Positions 8,357-15,190 of a DNA stretch of 64,000 nt are shown here, in pieces. A model generated the notes under the pieces. That model was not told the DNA's origin and searched no databases. It saw only the letters and a list, made by a program, of their open reading frames with translations. Numbering within the stretch: the stretch's first letter is position 1; every line of letters starts with the position of its first letter. Origin of the DNA: an uncultured Acetatifactor sp. (GTDB lineage: Bacteria; Bacillota; Clostridia; Lachnospirales; Lachnospiraceae); NCBI GenBank assembly GCA_944384205.1, contig CALWSL010000006.1, forward strand, positions 1 to 64,000, in the 5' to 3' direction. A program made the translations under genes and the position numbers.

Positions 8357-9535
8357 TTAACCTAGCGGTGTATACGCCTGACCGGATTTTTCCATTGCGA
8401 AAATCAGACGTACAAGTTTCTTCGTGGCATGAGATAACGCAACATTATAATGCTTGCCTTCCGAGCGTTTCTTCTCAAGATAGATTCCGAAGGATTCGTC
8501 CCAATGGCAGACATACTTTGTGGCATTGTAAAGGGCATACCGCAGGTATCTGGAACCGCGCTTCTCCATGTGGGAATAACAGTTATCTAACTGTCCGGAT
8601 TGATAGGTGGAGGGAGACATTCCTGCATATGCAAGTATCTTATCGGCGGAATCAAAACGACTGAAATCCCCAATCTCAGCGATGATCATTGCGCCCATTC
8701 GATAACTGATACCAGGAATGGTGAGAATGGGTGAGTGGATTTCTTCATCCATGATTTGTTTGATAGCTGCTTCGATTTCATCAATCTCAATAGTTAATTC
8801 CTGAATGAGTTTGATGGTGTGTTTCAGTTCCAAGGACTTAGCAGTCATATGAGAGCCGATAGAACTTCTTGCAGCTTCACGAAACATGATAGCAGTATCT
8901 TTTCCATATCTGCCTTTAGAACTTTCAGATAGCAGATTGGAAAGCCTTGTGAGGTGTGCGGTTGCGACAGCATTAGCACCTGGAAATTCGGAAAGCAAAG
9001 CATACACGGATGCCATATGAAGTGTAGGAACGAGTTTTTCCAGCTCTGGAAAAAGAATACACACAAGTCTTGAAACAGAACTTTTCAGTTTTGCCCGTTC
9101 TTTCACTTTATCAAAACGGTAACGAGTGAGTGACTTTAATTCCTCATTGTGGTAAGATGTGTCTGAGTAGGGCTTTAAGTTCATATCAGACATCATCATA
9201 GTAGCAATAGTACGGGAATCAACTTTATCCGTTTTCGTTTTTCTAAGGCTGAGACTTTTTCTGTAAAGATTGGTATGTAACGGATTGATAACAAAGGTGG
9301 TCAGACCTTTATCAAGAAGAAATCCCAGAAGATTGTAACTGTAGTGTCCGGTGGCTTCCAGTCCTACTTTTACTTTAGAAAAATCATCTGATACGGATTC
9401 GATTCTTTGAAATAAGGTTTCAAAACCTTCACGATTGTTAGGGATGGAAAAAGATTTGAATAACACTTCTCCATCTGAGTTAGTGATAAAGCAGTCGTGC
9501 TTATCCTTAGCAACATCAATGCCAACGTAAATCAT
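8357..9535 (-). CDS. IS110-family transposase (DEDD recombinase)
   Basis: A full-length 392-residue transposase with AAAGGAGA before its ATG. The N-terminal RuvC-like DEDD domain shows GIDVAKDKH, GLEATGHY and KTDKVDSRTIA as acidic catalytic positions. The C-terminal Transposase_20 domain shows LTIPGISYRMGAMI, FDSADKILAYAGMSPS and the serine-containing segment TYQSGQ. Members of the family insert using a bridge RNA made from the element's own non-coding end; in the IS110 subgroup that RNA lies upstream of the transposase gene, where this element has its long non-coding stretch. The frame is intact, so the element may be active. Confidence 0.93.
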   Translation of the reverse strand: MIYVGIDVAKDKHDCFITNSDGEVLFKSFSIPNNREGFETLFQRIESVSDDFSKVKVGLEATGHYSYNLLGFLLDKGLTTFVINPLHTNLYRKSLSLRKTKTDKVDSRTIATMMMSDMNLKPYSDTSYHNEELKSLTRYRFDKVKERAKLKSSVSRLVCILFPELEKLVPTLHMASVYALLSEFPGANAVATAHLTRLSNLLSESSKGRYGKDTAIMFREAARSSIGSHMTAKSLELKHTIKLIQELTIEIDEIEAAIKQIMDEEIHSPILTIPGISYRMGAMIIAEIGDFSRFDSADKILAYAGMSPSTYQSGQLDNCYSHMEKRGSRYLRYALYNATKYVCHWDESFGIYLEKKRSEGKHYNVALSHATKKLVRLIFAMEKSGQAYTPLG

Positions 9536-9540
9536 AAAAA

Positions 9541-9780
9541 ATCTCCTTTGAATGTATTTGATACTGTTTTAGAACCACTGGTACTCCTTGCGATTGTAAC
9601 CTCGTTCTAAATAAACCGTCATGCGGTATCTAACTGATTAACAAATATACAAAGAGACTGTGGTTGTAGCCTTTCCAAAACCATCAAGTGGTAGGTGGTG
9701 AGAAACAATCCACAGTATCTCCAACAGTATAGCATACAGTCCTTGGAGAGGGACTATAAACACTACTACTTTATAATACG
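9541..9780 (-). ncRNA. Candidate bridge RNA of the IS110 element
   Basis: The 240 bp between the transposase start and the end of the element hold no ORF but several hairpins: ACCG/CGGT around 9615-9630, ACTGTGG (9657-9663) with CCACAGT (9710-9716) closing a large internal loop of about 45 nt, and AGTCC (9738-9742) with GGACT (9751-9755). Large-loop stems upstream of an IS110 transposase are what the IS621 bridge-RNA model predicts. Strand and limits are inferred. Confidence 0.45.
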
Positions 9781-9797
9781 AGGTAGGTGAGTAAAAA

Positions 9798-10600
9798 TTG
9801 AATGTATTAGGAATTTTAATCGCGGTAATGCCTGTCTACATTGCGCTTCTTGCTTTTTTCCTCATTATGCTGGTAGCAAAGACCTATCATCCCGGACGGA
9901 TGCTTGTCAGGGGATAAAAAGCAGTGTATTTGATTATGAAAAAGTAAATATCTATCTGATAGCCAATGGAGCCGCATTTCATTACGGAGCATGGATAAAT
10001 CCAATGAAATATTTTGTAATGAAGTTAATAATGGGAGCGCTTTTCTTTTGTACATTTATACGTTTCCATTGGATGATTGGAATTTTATTTTCTATCATCG
10101 GATATCAACTGCCGGGGTTATTGTTATCATACCTGAACAAGAAAGATAATGCCGTTATGCTTTCACAAATCCAAACGGTATATCATGCGCTGATTGTAAT
10201 GATTCAGTCGGGAGTGTTTATTACAGATGCCTTGTCTGAATGCCACCGGAGATTGCCAGGCGGAAGATTACGAACCGCTATGGAAGAGCTGGCAGGAGAA
10301 CTTGACATAAAAAATTCTTTTGACAGTGCCATTGAAAAATTTAACAGAAAATTTAACAACGAATTTATTAATTCGCTTTGCATCATTCTTCTACAGGCAA
10401 AAGAAACGGGACAATCCGTTGATTTACTGAAGGATATTTCCAAACAGCTTAATGATATGAATTCATTAAGTCTGATGGATAAAAAAGGAAAGTTGGACAG
10501 AGCCCTTACACTTTGTTTATTGGGTATTGTGTGTGCCGGACTGGGGCTTGTAATGTATGCGATAGTAACAGAGCTGCTTTTGTCAGCAGGCAGCCTGTGA
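9798..10600 (+). pseudogene. TadB/GspF-like pilus membrane protein with a frameshift
   Basis: From TTG 9798 (GGTGAG upstream) a frame encodes 39 residues with a hydrophobic N-terminus and stops at TAA 9915-9917. From codon 9917 another frame continues as KSSVFDYEKVNIYLIANG and runs without a stop into the T2SSF domain (ATG 10004, 198 residues to 10600), with helices around residues 5-40 and 165-195 and the segment LQAKETGQSVDLL. Joined, the two pieces give about 265 residues, near the usual TadB/TadC length. TadB is the inner-membrane platform of Tad/Flp pili. The break lies between a G-run and an A-run (9910-9920), so a one-base indel is likely. The part from 10004 could still be translated alone. 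Confidence 0.6.
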
Positions 10601-10646
10601 AATCATAAAAAACTGATAAATCAAAGAAACCAGAGGAGAAAAGAGA

Positions 10647-10868
10647 ATGAAAAACACAATTTTTAGAAATAAAGCCTTAAATATTGGAGAAAAGCTAAAA
10701 AAAGTAATTACCGGAAAGCATCAGGGAATTGACGGACTTGTTGTGACCGTCGGATTATGTATCATTGCGTTGTTGTTATGCGTTGTAATGAAGGATTCCT
10801 TAACTTCTTTTATACAAACACTGGTAACCGCATTGACGAATAAAGCGCAGACCATGCTGACACTGTAA
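10647..10868 (+). CDS. Flp-type pilin-like small protein
   Basis: A 73-residue protein with GAGGAGAAAAGAG before ATG 10647. It has a basic leader of about 30 residues, a possible prepilin cleavage point after Gly in KHQG, then a hydrophobic helix (LVVTVGLCIIALLLCVVMK) and a short Thr/Ala-rich tail. This is the layout of a Flp/class IVb pilin, though the Glu-Tyr pair after the cleavage site is missing. Position between a TadB-like gene and TadE/DUF4320-like genes supports a pilin role. A prepilin peptidase is encoded 9 kb downstream. Confidence 0.6.
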   Translation: MKNTIFRNKALNIGEKLKKVITGKHQGIDGLVVTVGLCIIALLLCVVMKDSLTSFIQTLVTALTNKAQTMLTL

Positions 10869-10869
10869 T

Positions 10870-11292
10870 ATGAAGAAGCTGAAACATAAAGGCTCAATTT
10901 TGGAAATTGGGTCATCCATTCTGGGCATAACCGCATTTGCCATTTTTTTCATTGTTTACCTTAATTATGTTAAGATTGCGGATTTGAAAGAGGATGTAAA
11001 AATGATTTCAAGAAAATACCTGCTGGAAATGGAAACGGTGGGATATCTGACCCCTGAGAGTGCAGCTTCTTTCAGGCAGAGTTTAGCGGAGCTGGGAGTA
11101 ACGGATATTGATATCGATGTGACGAATACTACTGTTTCTTCTGTAGGATATGGGGAAGCCATATATCTGCAGGCGACCTATAACATTCCGGCGCAGGCTT
11201 TGAATCTGTCCGGCGGAGATATGCTGGGATTTTTCTTTGAAAATATATCCGTACCGGGGAAAATTCGCATGACAAGCACTGCAAAGCACTGA
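10870..11292 (+). CDS. DUF4320-like pseudopilin
   Basis: A 140-residue protein that begins one base after the pilin stop codon, so translation is probably coupled. The N-terminus carries a basic start, Glu in SILEIGSSILGITAFA and a hydrophobic helix (residues about 10-35), as in minor pilins. The remaining 105 residues look like a small extracellular alpha/beta domain. DUF4320 proteins are regularly encoded in clostridial Tad-like loci. The exact role (minor pilin or assembly factor) is unknown. Confidence 0.6.
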   Translation: MKKLKHKGSILEIGSSILGITAFAIFFIVYLNYVKIADLKEDVKMISRKYLLEMETVGYLTPESAASFRQSLAELGVTDIDIDVTNTTVSSVGYGEAIYLQATYNIPAQALNLSGGDMLGFFFENISVPGKIRMTSTAKH

Positions 11293-11301
11293 GGGTGGAA
11301 T

Positions 11302-11844
11302 ATGAAAAAAAGAAAAGGTCAGATAGGGACGGTTACAGTATTTTTTTTCATAATATTCGTACTAATCATTGTTATGTACGAGCTGCAGCTTTATACATAT
11401 CAGGCAATCAGCACCGCCGCTGAGGATGCGCTTACGGCATCTAATCTGGCATCTGCCGTCATAGACCTTCAGGAGTATGGTAAAACACATGACATTATCA
11501 TTGCTGACCCGGAGGAAGCCTATCACATTTATATGAATGCCCTGAAGGTAAATATGGGACTGGATGATTTCGGGAACTGTACCAGTCAGCCTGATATATC
11601 CGGTCCGGTAACAGTACAGGAATATATCATCTATAACGTGCGCGGTGAAGATGTGGAAATTTACCATTTTGGCGAAAGCAGGTTTAGTCAGTTGGTTACT
11701 GGAGGAAAAGGAAGGGTAACTGCTCCCAATGGAAAAGTGATAGAATCTACCAGCGTTTACAGCCGCATCACGTTTCAGGTAGACGGTATCTGGGGAATTC
11801 ATACAACCGCTGTAAAAGATGCACTGGCAGACATTGTGACATAA
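11302..11844 (+). CDS. TadE/TadF-like minor pseudopilin
   Basis: A 180-residue protein with GAGGGTGG upstream of ATG 11302. The start KKRKGQIGTVTVFFFIIF has the pseudopilin pattern: basic leader, Gly, then a hydrophobic helix to about residue 30. The rest is an extracellular region with no motif recognised. Order and spacing (9 bp after the previous gene) place it in the pilus operon. Confidence 0.55.
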   Translation: MKKRKGQIGTVTVFFFIIFVLIIVMYELQLYTYQAISTAAEDALTASNLASAVIDLQEYGKTHDIIIADPEEAYHIYMNALKVNMGLDDFGNCTSQPDISGPVTVQEYIIYNVRGEDVEIYHFGESRFSQLVTGGKGRVTAPNGKVIESTSVYSRITFQVDGIWGIHTTAVKDALADIVT

Positions 11845-11858
11845 AAAGAGGTAGGGCA

Positions 11859-12521
11859 ATGAGAGAGAAAAAAGAGAAGTCAAAGCAGAAAAAGAATATA
11901 TGGCCGGGTACGATTGTCTTAGCATTGATAACATCCATTGTCATTTATGCGGTTATGATAAATTCGGAAAAAAATGCCCTGGCAGACTACGAAAAAGGAA
12001 GCGTTTACGTGATTACGCAGGATATTCCAAAGGGTACGCTGATTCGGGAAGATAATTATCCGGAGTATTTTGCGCTGAAAGAGATTGATAAGAAGCTTGT
12101 GCCGGAAAAAGCAATCAGTACTGCAGAGCAGATACAGAATCTGGTGGCAAGCTGCTCCATTGACAAGGGCGCGTTGGCTACATTAAGTATGTTTGAGAGT
12201 GTCAATGACATTACAAAGGAAATGAAGGAGCCTGTTATTGCAAGCTTTAAAGCAGATGACTTGTATCAGGTGGTCGGCGGAACGCTGCGCGCCGGCGACA
12301 GAATCCATATCTACAATGCGGATGAAGAGGGGATTGTAACACTCAACTGGAGTGATGTATATGTGCAGCAGGTATTTGACAATACCGGCACGAATATTCC
12401 GAACGACAATGAGACATCCGCCGCCCAGCGAATCAATGTGTATATGGACAAGGAAGATATCGGGGAATTTTACACGAAACTTGCAACCGGAACACTCCGG
12501 GTAGTAAAGGCGTGTGATTAA
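11859..12521 (+). CDS. CpaB/RcpC-like SAF-domain pilus assembly protein
   Basis: A 220-residue protein with a basic N-terminus and one membrane helix (residues about 14-35), then a SAF domain: VYVITQDIPKGTLIREDNYP is the typical start, followed by ASCSIDKGALATLSMF. The C-terminal half, with VVGGTLRAGDRIHIY, fits the RcpC/CpaB family, which is thought to bind peptidoglycan or the secretin/outer layer in Flp pilus assembly. It is the last gene of the tight five-gene run starting at 9798. Confidence 0.65.
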   Translation: MREKKEKSKQKKNIWPGTIVLALITSIVIYAVMINSEKNALADYEKGSVYVITQDIPKGTLIREDNYPEYFALKEIDKKLVPEKAISTAEQIQNLVASCSIDKGALATLSMFESVNDITKEMKEPVIASFKADDLYQVVGGTLRAGDRIHIYNADEEGIVTLNWSDVYVQQVFDNTGTNIPNDNETSAAQRINVYMDKEDIGEFYTKLATGTLRVVKACD

Positions 12522-12863
12522 TTTGGGGGCGGTGTCAGGTGTACAGTGCCGGGTTCGGCTTAAGAGATTGACGGTCCGATTTCCACCGCCGCCGTTTGCA
12601 GTCATCATATCTGCATCTGCACCTTGACAATTTCATAAAGAATCGGACAAAAAATTTTTTTGCAAATATGGTATGTAATCTTTCTAAAATGTGTTATAAT
12701 ACAATCGCAAAAAAACATTGCATATATGTTTGGAAAGACGAAGAACTCAGGACAAATAAATGGACATAAGCCGGAAAATCAGGACCGGAAAGCAACCTGA
12801 AAGATTTTGTATCCTGGTTATAGTCATAATGTTAAAAAAGCATTCCGAAGGGGGACGAAACAC
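12522..12863 (+). promoter_or_regulatory. Promoter and leader of the first large secreted protein
   Basis: A TATAAT box lies at 12695-12700; no good -35 is seen. The presumed 157-nt leader contains CCGG (12771-12774), TCAGG (12779-12783), CCGG (12785-12788) and CCTGA (12796-12800): the two possible pairings interlock as an H-type pseudoknot. GAAGGGGG just upstream of 12864 is the ribosome binding site. The part before the promoter is locally GC-rich (GGCGGTG and CACCGCC near 12527 and 12585) and holds no gene. Confidence 0.4.
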
Positions 12864-14573
12864 ATGAAGCAAAAAATACTAGCAGTGTTCACAACGGTAA
12901 CGGCGGCTCTGGTATGCAGTCTGGCGCTTACGATAACAGCGTTTGCAGAGGAATATCCGGTGATTCATAGGGAAGAGGTTACGGAAATGCCAGATTGTAA
13001 CAGAGGTAGCGATGGACGGGTGTATCTCTGTGATCACTATGGAGACATAACAGATACTCCTTTGGATGGAATATTTGAAAATTATCGTTACGAGATTGAG
13101 TATTACCAGAACGGCGTCGGCTACACTGGAATCGCCATCGTGGATGGTGAGGAGTGGAAGTTTGAGAACGGCACCGCGCTGAATGGAGAGTATGAAGAGA
13201 ACGGCGGATATGTTACCTACATTGACGGCAAACCTTTTACAGGTCCATATACATATCTGGACAGCGGTTTTTGTGTTCCGGGACATGTAGATTCTTATAC
13301 AAATAAGTATGGAACGGTCACAGAAGCTGCCGTCGGCTATAACTGCTGGCGATATGCGGAAAACGGAAGCCAAAGCAGCGTGAACGGCTGGTATGGTCCC
13401 GAAGATTACAGAAGATTCTATGACCGGGGATGTCTTCTGGACGGCTGTGCGGACGGAAAGTTTTATGAGAAAGGTCTTGTATTCAGCGGATTCTATTCTC
13501 ACCTGAATTACATAGCCCCTAAGTTTTATGTGGATGGAGAGGTTTACAACGGTTATCATCAGGTAACGGAGGAAGACCGCTGGTATTACACGACGACCGA
13601 TGAGATAAAGGAATCCTGGAATTTTGAAGTGGGAAAGACCTATCTTTTTATCAATGATTACCCGGCACAGGGATTTCAGGAAGAAAACGGCTGCAAGTAC
13701 TGGTATGAAAACGGTCTGCGTCAGGGGACGGAAGGCAGGGGAAAGGAAATCTATGACCCTGCAAGCGACGCCTGGTATTGGCTGGACGCCGTGGACAACG
13801 GGAAGGTTGCAACAAGCAAGGATGTTTATCAGGAATCCTATGCGGGAGCCTATGCAGACAGACCGGACGGAACCGGGAAATGGGTGCGTTATGATGAAAA
13901 CGGTCATATGATAAAAGGCTGGTGCGATACGGAAGCGGGAACCTACTACTTTGACCCGGAGACCGGAGCCATGGCAAAGGGAACCGCTACCATAAATGGA
14001 AAGGAATACACCTTTGATAAAAATACGGGTCTGCTTACAACGCAGAAAGTGCATGACTGTGAATGGGTATCGGTAGACGGTAAGGAATACTGGTATGAGA
14101 ACGGTGTGCGTCAGGGATACGACCCGGAGAATCCGGATTACCGGGGCAAGGAAATCTACGACCCTGCAAGCGACGCATGGTACTGGCTTGACAACATCCA
14201 GCAGGGCGCGAAAGCAGTGGGCAAGGACGTGTACCAGGAATCTTGGGCTGGAAGCTTAGGGGACAACGGCGGGTATGGCAAATGGGTACGTTATGACGAA
14301 AACGGGCACATGGTGAAAGGCTGGCAGAGTGTATTGCAGGAGGGAGAAATAAAAGGTCACTATGACACGGTGAGTTACTATTTTGACCTGGAAACCGGAG
14401 CGATGGCGAAAGGAAAAGTATCAATTATTGAAGTGTTTGAATATGAAGGAACTTCTTCTGTTTATGAATGTATTTCCCTGTTTGATGAAACAGACGGACA
14501 CAGGGTGGAAGTCATATCTTGGGAGCCATACACCGGAGACAGGGAAGTGGGAAGCGCCATCCGGCTGGAGTAA
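12864..14573 (+). CDS. Secreted protein with choline/glucan-binding-type repeats
   Basis: The start ATG 12864 is set by GAAGGGGG and by the signal peptide that follows it (cleavage after TITAFA); an upstream in-frame TTG would hide that signal. The mature part of about 540 residues is rich in Tyr, Trp and Gly. The N-terminal 270 residues show loose motifs such as YENGV and YIDGKPF. From about 13690 there are two long repeats of roughly 100 residues (each with GKEIYDPASDAWYWLD, KDVYQES, GKWVRYDENGHM and KGW), and after each a cell-wall-binding-like unit YYFDPETGAMAKG. Such repeats bind wall or surface glycans. There is no LPXTG motif. Location in the pilus locus suggests a surface adhesin or pilus accessory. 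Confidence 0.75.
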   Translation: MKQKILAVFTTVTAALVCSLALTITAFAEEYPVIHREEVTEMPDCNRGSDGRVYLCDHYGDITDTPLDGIFENYRYEIEYYQNGVGYTGIAIVDGEEWKFENGTALNGEYEENGGYVTYIDGKPFTGPYTYLDSGFCVPGHVDSYTNKYGTVTEAAVGYNCWRYAENGSQSSVNGWYGPEDYRRFYDRGCLLDGCADGKFYEKGLVFSGFYSHLNYIAPKFYVDGEVYNGYHQVTEEDRWYYTTTDEIKESWNFEVGKTYLFINDYPAQGFQEENGCKYWYENGLRQGTEGRGKEIYDPASDAWYWLDAVDNGKVATSKDVYQESYAGAYADRPDGTGKWVRYDENGHMIKGWCDTEAGTYYFDPETGAMAKGTATINGKEYTFDKNTGLLTTQKVHDCEWVSVDGKEYWYENGVRQGYDPENPDYRGKEIYDPASDAWYWLDNIQQGAKAVGKDVYQESWAGSLGDNGGYGKWVRYDENGHMVKGWQSVLQEGEIKGHYDTVSYYFDLETGAMAKGKVSIIEVFEYEGTSSVYECISLFDETDGHRVEVISWEPYTGDREVGSAIRLE

Positions 14574-14584
14574 GCAGAAAGTAC

Positions 14585-14613
14585 TTGAAAAACACGGCAA
14601 AAGATGTTATTGT
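14585..14613 (+). promoter_or_regulatory. Promoter of the antitoxin RNA
   Basis: TTGAAA (14585-14590), 17-bp spacer, TATTGT (14608-14613). The expected start is near 14620, just before the conserved hairpin region. Confidence 0.5.
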
Positions 14614-14619
14614 AAAGAT

Positions 14620-14715
14620 ACAAAAGGAACAACCGCCCACAAGGGTGGGTTGACCGCATATTAAGGTATAGAAATTCCACCCCGTTACCGGTCAAAGTTC
14701 AGGGGTGGTTTTTCT
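14620..14715 (+). ncRNA. Antitoxin RNA of a type I toxin-antitoxin module
   Basis: About 96 nt between a plus-strand promoter and an intrinsic terminator (CCACCCC 14677-14683 with GGGGTGG 14702-14708, then TTTTT). A second hairpin, CCCAC/GTGGG near 14636-14650, lies in its 5' half. The RNA is antisense to the 3' part of the toxin mRNA and does not cover the toxin codons, as in the TxpA/RatA and BsrG/SR4 pairs. Confidence 0.65.
14626..14654 (+). repeat. Left arm of a 29-nt imperfect inverted repeat bracketing the toxin gene
   Basis: Outer GGAACAACCG and inner AGGGTGGGTTGAC are the exact complements of the corresponding parts at 14845-14873; only the central bases differ. In the toxin mRNA the 5' and 3' ends could therefore pair over a long distance, as known for type I toxin mRNAs. 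Confidence 0.6.
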
Positions 14716-14723
14716 ATGTAAGG

Positions 14724-14813
14724 CTAGTTGCTAAAATTAAAAATAAATGTCAGCAATGCCAAAAGGAAGAGACCGAAGGTCATCAAGTCCTTAAAATCAA
14801 AATGATTTTTCAT
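14724..14813 (-). CDS. 29-aa hydrophobic toxin peptide (type I toxin, holin-like)
   Basis: ATG 14811-14813 opens a 29-codon frame on the minus strand, preceded by a strong GGAGGTG (14820-14826). The peptide starts MKNHFDFKDLMTFG and continues with one hydrophobic helix (LFLLALLTFIFNF), the pattern of the Firmicutes holin-like/TxpA-type membrane toxins. Its mRNA has a promoter at 14880-14908, a hairpin (CATTCTA/TAGAATG, 14826-14841) right next to the ribosome binding site, and ends that pair with each other. Overproduced toxins of this type depolarise or damage the membrane. It lies on the opposite strand to the pilus genes. Confidence 0.75.
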   Translation of the reverse strand: MKNHFDFKDLMTFGLFLLALLTFIFNFSN

Positions 14814-14844
14814 AGACATCACCTCCATTCTATGTAGAATGAAG

Positions 14845-14873
14845 GTCAACCCACCCTGCAACACGGTTGTTCC
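14845..14873 (-). repeat. Right arm of the inverted repeat bracketing the toxin gene
   Basis: Complement of 14626-14654 except for the central 7-8 bases. It lies at the expected 5' end of the toxin mRNA. Confidence 0.6.
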
Positions 14874-14879
14874 AGAGAG

Positions 14880-14908
14880 AGTATAACATATTCATCAGGA
14901 AGCGGCAA
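14880..14908 (-). promoter_or_regulatory. Promoter of the toxin mRNA
   Basis: On the minus strand: TTGCCG (14903-14908), 17-bp spacer, TATACT (14880-14885). The transcript would begin near 14873, at the outer edge of the inverted repeat. Confidence 0.6.
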
Positions 14909-14942
14909 TCACTTTAACAGGGCGTAAATTTTCCAAAAGTCC

Positions 14943-14971
14943 TTGAAATTGGCAGCGAAGGGTGTTATAAT
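14943..14971 (+). promoter_or_regulatory. Strong promoter before the structured RNA
   Basis: TTGAAA (14943-14948), exactly 17 bp, TATAAT (14966-14971). It drives the structured leader/RNA that precedes the subtilisin-like gene. Confidence 0.7.
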
Positions 14972-14977
14972 CACGGC

Positions 14978-15085
14978 AGATGAGGTTATGTATTGTATGG
15001 TTGTTCAAAGCGAAAGCCCCGGAGTTGCAGCTCTGGGGCTTTCATTACAGGCTGGTTATCCCTGTTCAACCATTTGCATAACTAT
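14978..15085 (+). ncRNA. Unassigned structured RNA (junction with two hairpins)
   Basis: Nested pairings are visible: outer GTTATG (14984-14989) with CATAAC (15077-15082), next ATGGTTG (14997-15003) with CAACCAT (15067-15073), and inside them two hairpins, AAAGCCCC (15013-15020) with GGGGCTTT (15035-15042), and CAGG/CCTG (about 15048-15064). The promoter at 14943 starts it. It may be a small RNA or a riboswitch-like leader for the downstream gene; no known class is recognised. Confidence 0.5.
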
Positions 15086-15119
15086 CACAAACCGATAACA
15101 AAATAAACAGTAACTTTAC

Positions 15120-15148
15120 GTCCGAGCAGAGATGCCCGGACTTTTTTT
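15120..15148 (+). terminator. Terminator or attenuator 42 bp before the subtilisin-like gene
   Basis: GTCCG (15120-15124) pairs with CGGAC (15137-15141), followed by seven T. Any transcript from 14943 must pass it to reach the gene at 15191. Confidence 0.65.
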
Positions 15149-15190
15149 GTCCAATTCTTTATGAAACGCAGAGTGGGAAAGGAAAACAGA

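Larger units (their letters stand above)
8357..9780 (-). mobile_element. IS110-family insertion sequence (outer limits approximate)
   Basis: The element comprises the IS110 transposase gene and about 240 bp of structured non-coding DNA upstream of it. IS110 elements lack terminal inverted repeats, so the ends cannot be fixed by eye; the given limits are the transposase stop codon and the end of the folded 5' region. The element sits directly before the first pilus gene. Confidence 0.7.

Noticed and set aside
9908..9920. Programmed -1 frameshift in the TadB-like gene
   Set aside because: The stop codon comes before the A-run and no XXXYYYZ slippery heptamer or downstream hairpin is seen; an indel is more likely.
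12720..12860. c-di-GMP (GEMM-I) riboswitch before the secreted repeat protein
   Set aside because: The conserved GACGCAAAG core and the receptor helix are absent.
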